64,000 nt of DNA from Enterobacter cloacae complex sp. R_G8 (lineage in GTDB: Bacteria; Pseudomonadota; Gammaproteobacteria; Enterobacterales; Enterobacteriaceae). The position numbers were made by a program, and so were the translations under genes. The notes below the pieces were generated by a model that worked only from the letters and a program-made list of their open reading frames with translations, was not told the DNA's origin and did not search any database. The stretch's first letter is position 1, and every line of letters begins with the position of its first letter. Of this stretch, positions 57,697 through 64,000 are shown piece after piece. The stretch spans positions 2,232,001 through 2,296,000 of the forward strand of contig NZ_CP102246.1 of NCBI RefSeq assembly GCF_024599795.1, written 5' to 3'.

Positions 57697-59485
57697 GGGT
57701 TTCTCCGTGGATAGTTGTGAGCGGTTTTTCGGGGATAAAGGTGACGACCACTTCTGTGCCACCTGTCTCTCGCCGGCGAACCTGGCAGTCACCGCGCAGG
57801 CTTTGGGCGCGGTCTCGCATGATAATTAAACCGTAATGGTTTGTCCGTTCGGCATTTTCCGGCACGCCGCGGCCGTTGTCATGAACCGTAAGCTTCACCT
57901 GATTATCGTGCTGGCTAACGGTCACCGTCACCGCCGTCGCGTCAGCGTGTTTCAGCACGTTGCTCAGCGCTTCGCGGGCGATCTGCAGTAAATGAATGGC
58001 CTGATGCGATGGCACAAAGCGGGGCGGTAACTGGTAATCGAGCTTCACCGGGAAGCCCAGTCTTGCGCTAAATTCGTGGCAGCTTGCTTCCAGCGCCGGG
58101 CGCAGACCCGGCTCGGTGAGCTGCAGGCGGAAGGTGGTCAACAGCTCGCGAAGCTGTACCCAGGAAGTATTCAGCTCGTTGCGGATCTGGCTCAGCAGCT
58201 GTTTGTTGCTTTCCGGCATTTCTGCGGCCTGCATTTGCAGACAGCTTACCTGCATTTTCATACAGGAGAGCGACTGGGCAATGGAGTCATGGAGTTCGCG
58301 GGCGATGGTGGCGCGCTCTTCCATCACGATCAGCTGCTGCTGCTTCTCCTGATGGCGGTCGAGGGCCAGCGTGGCCGTCAGCTGTTCAACCAGCGTATCC
58401 ACCAGTTGCTGCTGGTCGTGGCTCAGATGACGCCCGGCGGGCAGGGTCGCCAGCAGAATACCGTACTGGGTATGACTGTCCGTCAGCCGCCATTTTAGCG
58501 TCGTGCCGCTGGTGGTCAGCGGCGGTAAACCGCGTGGGCACAGGTGACACCCTTTGTCATCGCAGGTGACGTCAGACTGACAGGTAAACTCCTGGTGATT
58601 TTCTTCATCTTCCATGTCGTACACCCGTAGCTCCAGGTCGTGCAACAGGGTGAGCTTTTGCAGACCATTCAGAACCGGTGAAAGGCGTTCACACAGCGGC
58701 ACCTGCATATGCAGACGGCGGTTAGCCTGCCAGAGGAAGGAGAGGATCTCGTTTTTCTGCTCAAGCCCGGCGGTCTTCTCCTGCACGCGTTTTTCCAGCA
58801 CCGCGTAACTCTCGGAAAGCTCGGCCGACATGGTGTTCAGCGCCTGGCCCAGCATCGCCATTTCGTTACGTCCGCTGATGTGGGTACGCTGGGTAAAATC
58901 TCGTGCGGTCACCGCGCGGGCCATCGCCAGCAATTGCTTCCAGGGGTTCAGCAGCCGCGCGCGCAGCCAGACAATGGTGAAAATCAGCAGCAGGCCCATA
59001 AACAGCGCCATCGCACGGTGGATCATGACCACCCGGTCGATACGTAATTCGGTGGTTTGATCGAAAGAGGAGACCAGGGTATCAATGCGTGAAACGAACC
59101 CGGCGACGTCACGGGCAACGGTATCAGGGGTTTTCGCCTGTTTTAAACCCGGCTCCAGCTGGGTATGCCAGTAGCCCTGAAGGGCTTTAAGCTGGGGTTC
59201 CTGACCGGCACGTATCGCAGCGCTTTCCAGTTCAGGACTGAACGCCGTATGCTCCATATCGTCGATCAGCTTCTGATCGTCCTGGGTTAATGGCACCGAG
59301 GCCAGCAGACGATAACTCTGCATGCGTAGGGAGCCTGCCTCGTTGATGGCATGCGCGTTACCCTGTACGCCCTGTACCAGCCAGCCGGAAATCGCCATGC
59401 CGGTCACACCGATGGCGGTGGACAGCAAAACGATCAGTGCCAACTGGTTAACGAGTGTCAGCGGAGATAAACATCTTTTTAACAT
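57689..59485 (-). CDS. narX: NarX, nitrate/nitrite sensor kinase
   Basis: The 598-aa membrane kinase: helix 1 about 15-36, periplasmic ligand domain with the P-box ([15 protein letters not shown]), helix 2 about 150-173, HAMP, a cytoplasmic domain with the Cys cluster [16 protein letters not shown], then the HPK7 region with His in [13 protein letters not shown] and the ATPase motif DNGRGVPEN. The ATG at 59483-59485 gives the E. coli length. It is divergent from narK. Confidence 0.97.
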   Translation of the reverse strand: MLKRCLSPLTLVNQLALIVLLSTAIGVTGMAISGWLVQGVQGNAHAINEAGSLRMQSYRLLASVPLTQDDQKLIDDMEHTAFSPELESAAIRAGQEPQLKALQGYWHTQLEPGLKQAKTPDTVARDVAGFVSRIDTLVSSFDQTTELRIDRVVMIHRAMALFMGLLLIFTIVWLRARLLNPWKQLLAMARAVTARDFTQRTHISGRNEMAMLGQALNTMSAELSESYAVLEKRVQEKTAGLEQKNEILSFLWQANRRLHMQVPLCERLSPVLNGLQKLTLLHDLELRVYDMEDEENHQEFTCQSDVTCDDKGCHLCPRGLPPLTTSGTTLKWRLTDSHTQYGILLATLPAGRHLSHDQQQLVDTLVEQLTATLALDRHQEKQQQLIVMEERATIARELHDSIAQSLSCMKMQVSCLQMQAAEMPESNKQLLSQIRNELNTSWVQLRELLTTFRLQLTEPGLRPALEASCHEFSARLGFPVKLDYQLPPRFVPSHQAIHLLQIAREALSNVLKHADATAVTVTVSQHDNQVKLTVHDNGRGVPENAERTNHYGLIIMRDRAQSLRGDCQVRRRETGGTEVVVTFIPEKPLTTIHGETHD

Positions 59486-59541
59486 AGAGTTGCCGGGCTC
59501 CTGACGTGGCCTGCTTGCAGGAATGGCGCTATTCTGGTGCA

Positions 59542-59736
59542 TACCCTGGAGTATACCCATACCAATAAAGGATTACCTCTAAATTGCCAGAGGGGTAAGG
59601 CTCAGGGGGAGGGAATGACCGGGAGTCGTCAGTCCTGTGAAAAACCACGTCTTTTTTACCACATTGTCCTACTCACTAAGGATGATGGCTTTTTTTTCGC
59701 CGCAAATCCTCCCACTTTTCCTTTGATTTATATCAA
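59542..59736 (+). promoter_or_regulatory. narX-narK control region: FNR box and NarL heptamers
   Basis: Inside the 309-bp narX-narK gap, a perfect FNR box TTGAT-N4-ATCAA lies at 59723-59736, placed for a narK start near 59771. NarL-type heptamers are visible at 59542-59548 (TACCCTG), 59554-59560 (TACCCAT), 59574-59580 (TACCTCT) and, inverted, 59591-59597 (AGGGGTA). This matches anaerobic, nitrate-dependent control of narK in E. coli. The same sites may affect narXL. Confidence 0.85.
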
Positions 59737-59794
59737 CTTACCGCCGCCCTAAAACCCTAATGTTTGCAGCATCATTCGAGAATCAGAGGTGTCT

Positions 59795-61192
59795 ATGAGT
59801 CACACATCCGCTCCCGAAAGGGAAAATGGTGCCGTTATAACTGACTGGCGTCCGGAAGATCCGGCGTTCTGGCAGCAGCGCGGCCACCGTGTCGCAAGCC
59901 GAAATCTGTGGATTTCCGTTCCATGTTTATTGTTAGCGTTTTGCGTATGGATGTTATTCAGCGCAGTAGCGGTGAACCTGCCTAAGGTCGGTTTTACCTT
60001 TACCACCGATCAGCTGTTTATGCTGACCGCGCTGCCGTCGCTGTCGGGAGCCTTGCTGCGCGTGCCTTACGCGTTCATGGTGCCGGTTTTTGGCGGCCGT
60101 CGCTGGACGGCGTTCAGTACCGGTATCATGATCGTGCCTTGCGTGTGGCTCGGTTTTGCCGTGCAGGACACCTCTACGCCGTTTAGCGTGTTCGTGATCA
60201 TCTCTCTGCTCTGTGGCTTTGCGGGCGCAAACTTCGCCTCCAGCATGGCAAACATCAGCTTCTTCTTCCCGAAAGCGAAGCAGGGTGGTGCGCTGGGGAT
60301 CAACGGCGGCCTGGGTAACATGGGCGTCAGCGTAATGCAGCTGATTGCACCGCTGGCAATCTCCGTCTCTATCTTCGCGGCGTTTGGCGGCGGTGGTGTG
60401 ACGCAGGCAGATGGCTCTTCCCTGTATCTGCAAAACGCGGCCTGGATCTGGGTACCGTTCCTGGTGATCTTTACCCTCGCGGCCTGGTTCTTTATGAATG
60501 ACCTGTCTGCGTCGAAGGCATCCCTGAGCGAGCAGTTGCCGGTGCTGAAGCGTGGACACCTGTGGGTGATGGCGCTGCTGTATCTTGCGACCTTCGGCTC
60601 GTTCATTGGTTTCTCCGCGGGCTTTGCCATGCTGTCGAAAACCCAGTTCCCGGAAGTACAGATCCTGCAGTTCGCCTTCTTTGGGCCGTTTATTGGTGCG
60701 CTGGCGCGTTCGCTGGGCGGTATGATCTCTGACCGTCTGGGCGGGACCCGCGTGACGCTGATTAACTTCGTTGTGATGGCGGTATTCTGTGCGCTGCTGT
60801 TCCTGACGCTGCCAGCCGACGGCCAGGGGGGGAACTTCATCGCCTTCTTCGGCGTGTTTATGGTGCTGTTCCTGACGGCCGGGCTGGGCAGTGCCTCCAC
60901 CTTCCAGATGATTTCCGTGATTTTCCGTAAGCTGACCATGGACCGCGTGAAAGCGCAGGGCGGTAGCGAAGAACAGGCCATGCGCGAAGCGGCAACGGAT
61001 ACGGCGGCAGCGCTGGGCTTTATCTCCGCGATTGGTGCAATCGGTGGCTTCTTTATTCCAAAAGCGTTCGGGATCTCGCTGGACCTGACCGGCTCCCCGG
61101 CTGGCGCCATGAAAGTTTTCCTCGTGTTCTATATTGCCTGCGTCGCGATCACGTGGCTGGTATATGGCCGTAATTCCAATAAAAATAAGTAA
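59795..61192 (+). CDS. narK: NarK, nitrate/nitrite antiporter
   Basis: NarK (MFS) imports nitrate in exchange for nitrite during anaerobic respiration. The 465-aa protein has twelve membrane helices and both nitrate signatures, GFAGANFASSMANISFFFP and ALGFISAIGAIGGFFIP. The ATG at 59795 gives the E. coli start MSHTSAPER; an ATG two codons upstream is possible. It is followed by a terminator and then narG. Confidence 0.97.
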   Translation: MSHTSAPERENGAVITDWRPEDPAFWQQRGHRVASRNLWISVPCLLLAFCVWMLFSAVAVNLPKVGFTFTTDQLFMLTALPSLSGALLRVPYAFMVPVFGGRRWTAFSTGIMIVPCVWLGFAVQDTSTPFSVFVIISLLCGFAGANFASSMANISFFFPKAKQGGALGINGGLGNMGVSVMQLIAPLAISVSIFAAFGGGGVTQADGSSLYLQNAAWIWVPFLVIFTLAAWFFMNDLSASKASLSEQLPVLKRGHLWVMALLYLATFGSFIGFSAGFAMLSKTQFPEVQILQFAFFGPFIGALARSLGGMISDRLGGTRVTLINFVVMAVFCALLFLTLPADGQGGNFIAFFGVFMVLFLTAGLGSASTFQMISVIFRKLTMDRVKAQGGSEEQAMREAATDTAAALGFISAIGAIGGFFIPKAFGISLDLTGSPAGAMKVFLVFYIACVAITWLVYGRNSNKNK

Positions 61193-61209
61193 GTTTGATT
61201 ATCCGTTTA

Positions 61210-61235
61210 CGCGACCTTCGGGTCGCGTTTTTTTT
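61210..61235 (+). terminator. terminator after narK
   Basis: CGCGACC, loop TTCG and GGTCGCG form a 7-bp perfect stem (61210-61227) followed by eight T. It isolates narK from narG. Confidence 0.95.
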
Positions 61236-61323
61236 ATCCTCTCAATAGTTACAACATACTCATTGCTTTTAAACATTCCGCCTGCAGGTAACGCTGTGAT
61301 CGCCATCGCTTTTCAGCCGAGCC

Positions 61324-61487
61324 TACCCCTTAATACCCGAGATGTTAAAAACAGGCGGGCTTATTGTACGATAAATAAAAAATACCTCTAAAAATCATCA
61401 TGATATAAAAATAAAAATGCTACCGCTTTGGTGGTATTCGTTATAACACCTCACTTCATAGTCCCCCTCCGTCTTGATCGTTATCAA
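61324..61487 (+). promoter_or_regulatory. narG control region: NarL heptamers and FNR box
   Basis: In the 381-bp narK-narG gap, heptamers TACCCCT (61324-61330), TACCCGA (61334-61340) and TACCTCT (61383-61389) lie 90-160 bp upstream of a perfect FNR box TTGATCGTTATCAA (61474-61487), which fits a start near 61522. The AT-rich DNA between them would suit the IHF bend known at E. coli narG. Confidence 0.87.
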
Positions 61488-61573
61488 TTCTCCCTTTCTT
61501 ACAGGACGTTACTTTCGCTGCAAATCAGCAATGTCGATTTAGAGAGCCACAGGCTCCACACAGGAGATACCCG

Positions 61574-64000
61574 ATGAGCAAATTTTTGGACCGGTTTCGC
61601 TACTTCAAACAGAAGGGTGAAACTTTTGCCGATGGGCACGGCCAGGTTCTGGATACCAACCGGGACTGGGAAGACGGTTACCGCCAGCGCTGGCAGCATG
61701 ACAAAGTCGTCCGTTCGACCCACGGCGTGAACTGCACTGGCTCGTGTAGCTGGAAGATTTTCGTTAAAAACGGTCTGGTGACCTGGGAAATGCAGCAGAC
61801 CGACTATCCGCGCACCCGCCCGGATATGCCGAACCATGAACCGCGTGGCTGCCCGCGTGGTGCCAGCTACTCCTGGTATCTCTACAGTGCGAACCGTCTT
61901 AAATATCCTCTGATGCGCAAGCGCCTGATGAAAATGTGGCGTGAAGCGAAGGTGCAGCACAGCGATCCGGTAGAGGCGTGGGCATCCATCATCGAAGACG
62001 CCGACAAAGCGAAAAGCTTCAAGCAGGCGCGTGGCCGCGGTGGTTTTGTTCGCTCCTCCTGGAAAGAGGTGAATGAGCTGATTGCCGCCTCTAACGTCTA
62101 TACCGTCAAAACTTACGGTCCTGATCGCGTGGCAGGCTTCTCGCCGATCCCGGCGATGTCGATGGTCTCTTACGCTTCCGGTGCGCGCTATCTTTCCCTG
62201 ATTGGGGGAACCTGTCTGAGCTTCTACGACTGGTACTGCGACCTGCCGCCAGCGTCTCCACAGACCTGGGGTGAGCAGACCGACGTGCCGGAGTCTGCCG
62301 ACTGGTATAACTCCAGCTACATTATCGCCTGGGGCTCAAACGTACCGCAGACCCGAACCCCGGACGCGCACTTCTTTACTGAAGTCCGTTACAAAGGCAC
62401 CAAAACCGTTGCGGTGACCCCGGACTACGCCGAAATTGCCAAGCTGTGTGATCTGTGGCTGGCGCCTAAACAGGGTACTGACTCGGCGATGGCGCTGGCG
62501 ATGGGCCACGTCATGCTGCGTGAATTCCACCTCGATAAACCAAGCCAGTACTTCACCGATTACGTGCGTCGTTATACCGACATGCCAATGCTGGTGATGC
62601 TGGAAGAGCGCGACGGTTACTATGCCGCGGGCCGTACGCTGCGTGCTGCCGATCTGGTGGACGCGCTGGGCCAGGAAAACAACCCTGAGTGGAAAACCGT
62701 CGCGTATAACAGCAACGGCGAACTGGTGGTGCCAAACGGTTCAATCGGCTTCCGCTGGGGTGAGAAGGGCAAATGGAACCTTGAACAACGTAACGGTACA
62801 ACCGGCGAAGAGACCGAGCTGCGTCTGAGCATGCTGGGCAGCCAGGATGAGATCGCCGAAGTGGGCTTCCCGTACTTCGGCGGCGAAGGTTCTGAACATT
62901 TCAACAAGGTTGAGCTACAGAACGTCCTGATGCACAAACTGCCGGTGAAACGCCTGCAGCTGGCCGACGGCTCCAGCGCCCTGGTGACCACCGTGTATGA
63001 CCTGACCCTGGCTAACTATGGCCTGGAGCGTGGTCTGAACGATGAAAACTGCGCGACCAGCTATGACGATGTGAAAGCGTATACGCCAGCCTGGGCGGAG
63101 CAGATCACCGGCGTACCGCGTGCGCAGATCACCCGTATCGCCCGTGAATTCGCAGAAAACGCCGATAAGACTCATGGTCGCTCGATGATTATCGTCGGTG
63201 CCGGTCTGAACCACTGGTATCACCTCGATATGAACTATCGCGGCCTGATCAATATGCTGATCTTCTGCGGCTGTGTCGGTCAGAGCGGTGGCGGCTGGGC
63301 GCACTACGTGGGCCAGGAAAAACTGCGTCCGCAGACCGGCTGGCAGCCGCTGGCGTTTGCCCTCGACTGGCAGCGTCCAGCGCGTCATATGAACAGCACC
63401 TCTTATTTCTATAACCACTCCAGCCAGTGGCGCTACGAGACGGTTACCGCGCAGGAGCTGCTGTCGCCGATGGCGGATAAATCCCGCTACAGCGGCCACC
63501 TGATCGACTTCAATGTCCGCGCTGAACGCATGGGCTGGCTGCCGTCCGCGCCTCAGTTGGGTACAAACCCGCTGCGCATTGCAGAAGAGGCGAAGAAAGC
63601 GGGGATGTCGCCGGTGGATTACACCGTTAAATCCCTGAAAGACGGTTCAATCCGTTTTGCGGCAGAGCAGCCGGAAAACGGTAAAAATCATCCGCGTAAC
63701 CTGTTTATCTGGCGCTCCAACCTGCTGGGCTCGTCCGGTAAAGGCCACGAGTACATGCTGAAATACCTGCTCGGTACCGAAAACGGTATTCAGGGCAAAG
63801 ATCTTGGCAAGCAGGGTGGCGTGAAGCCGGAAGAAGTAGAGTGGAAAGACAACGGTCTCGACGGCAAGCTGGATCTGGTGGTGACCCTCGACTTCCGTCT
63901 CTCCAGTACCTGCCTGTACTCCGATATCGTGCTGCCTACCGCCACCTGGTATGAAAAAGACGACATGAATACCTCGGATATGCATCCGTTTATTCATCCG
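61574..64000 (+). CDS. narG: NarG, respiratory nitrate reductase alpha subunit (5' part)
   Basis: The first 809 codons of a protein of about 1245 residues; it runs off the right edge. NarG is the membrane-bound, cytoplasm-facing Mo-bis-MGD subunit that reduces nitrate using quinol electrons. The FS0 cluster ligands are His50, Cys54, Cys58 and Cys93, and Asp223 in WYCDLPP is the Mo ligand. The N-terminus MSKFLDRFRYFKQKGE is the non-cleaved twin-arginine-like form. GGAG precedes ATG 61574. narHJI should follow outside the window. Confidence 0.98.
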   Translation, partial: MSKFLDRFRYFKQKGETFADGHGQVLDTNRDWEDGYRQRWQHDKVVRSTHGVNCTGSCSWKIFVKNGLVTWEMQQTDYPRTRPDMPNHEPRGCPRGASYSWYLYSANRLKYPLMRKRLMKMWREAKVQHSDPVEAWASIIEDADKAKSFKQARGRGGFVRSSWKEVNELIAASNVYTVKTYGPDRVAGFSPIPAMSMVSYASGARYLSLIGGTCLSFYDWYCDLPPASPQTWGEQTDVPESADWYNSSYIIAWGSNVPQTRTPDAHFFTEVRYKGTKTVAVTPDYAEIAKLCDLWLAPKQGTDSAMALAMGHVMLREFHLDKPSQYFTDYVRRYTDMPMLVMLEERDGYYAAGRTLRAADLVDALGQENNPEWKTVAYNSNGELVVPNGSIGFRWGEKGKWNLEQRNGTTGEETELRLSMLGSQDEIAEVGFPYFGGEGSEHFNKVELQNVLMHKLPVKRLQLADGSSALVTTVYDLTLANYGLERGLNDENCATSYDDVKAYTPAWAEQITGVPRAQITRIAREFAENADKTHGRSMIIVGAGLNHWYHLDMNYRGLINMLIFCGCVGQSGGGWAHYVGQEKLRPQTGWQPLAFALDWQRPARHMNSTSYFYNHSSQWRYETVTAQELLSPMADKSRYSGHLIDFNVRAERMGWLPSAPQLGTNPLRIAEEAKKAGMSPVDYTVKSLKDGSIRFAAEQPENGKNHPRNLFIWRSNLLGSSGKGHEYMLKYLLGTENGIQGKDLGKQGGVKPEEVEWKDNGLDGKLDLVVTLDFRLSSTCLYSDIVLPTATWYEKDDMNTSDMHPFIHP

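Noticed and set aside
59789-59794. upstream ATG for narK
   Set aside because: It would add two residues not found in E. coli NarK; the ATG at 59795 fits better.

Overview
The window is a stretch of an enterobacterial chromosome, most like Enterobacter (E. cloacae complex). The evidence is gene order and near-identical protein sequence in the ychF-pth-ychH-dauA-prs-ispE-lolB-hemA-prfA-prmC-sirB1-kdsA-chaABC-ychN and ychO-narLXK-narG blocks, together with a Klebsiella/Enterobacter-type nas operon placed between ychN and ychO. The species assignment is inference. No rRNA, tRNA, CRISPR array, insertion sequence or integrase was seen.

Region 1 (1-25995) is one type VI secretion (T6SS) locus, all on the + strand. 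It opens inside tssA and runs tssB, tssC, hcp, tae4/tai4 (cell-wall amidase and immunity), tagH, pppA, an unnamed exported protein, tagJ, tssE, tssF, tssG, tssH (clpV) and ppkA. An AT-richer cargo zone follows: a lipase effector, two tandem ankyrin lipoproteins, a membrane protein fused to a Tsi6-like domain, a free Tsi6-like protein, vgrG, an Eag-type chaperone, a prePAAR/PAAR ADP-ribosyltransferase effector and an ADP-ribosylglycohydrolase immunity protein. The membrane-complex genes (tssJKLM) are not in the window and are presumably to the left. The locus therefore carries at least three antibacterial activities (peptidoglycan, phospholipid, ADP-ribosylation) plus immunity-like genes with no visible effector.

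Region 2 (26131-42097) is conserved core: translation factors (ychF, pth, prfA, prmC), PRPP, isoprenoid, haem and KDO synthesis (prs, ispE, hemA, kdsA), lipoprotein sorting (lolB), transport (dauA, chaA) and glutathione turnover (chaC). A MerR/TipAS-type regulator with its own operator sits beside dauA. The sirB2 gene normally found between prmC and sirB1 is reduced to a 46-codon relic.

Region 3 (42310-55446) holds a chemoreceptor with an amino-acid-binding dCache motif, ychN, and the nitrate assimilation cluster nasR-nasFED-nasCB-nasA. Its leader shows paired NtrC-like sites, a sigma-54 promoter and a factor-independent terminator that NasR is expected to overcome. NasC and NasB are one continuous reading frame here.

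Region 4 (55636-64000) is the respiratory nitrate region: ychO (inverse autotransporter), narL, narX, narK and the first 809 codons of narG. Perfect FNR boxes and NarL-type heptamers lie before narK and narG. Assimilatory and respiratory nitrate use are therefore adjacent, the first under nitrogen and nitrate control and the second under anaerobiosis and nitrate control.
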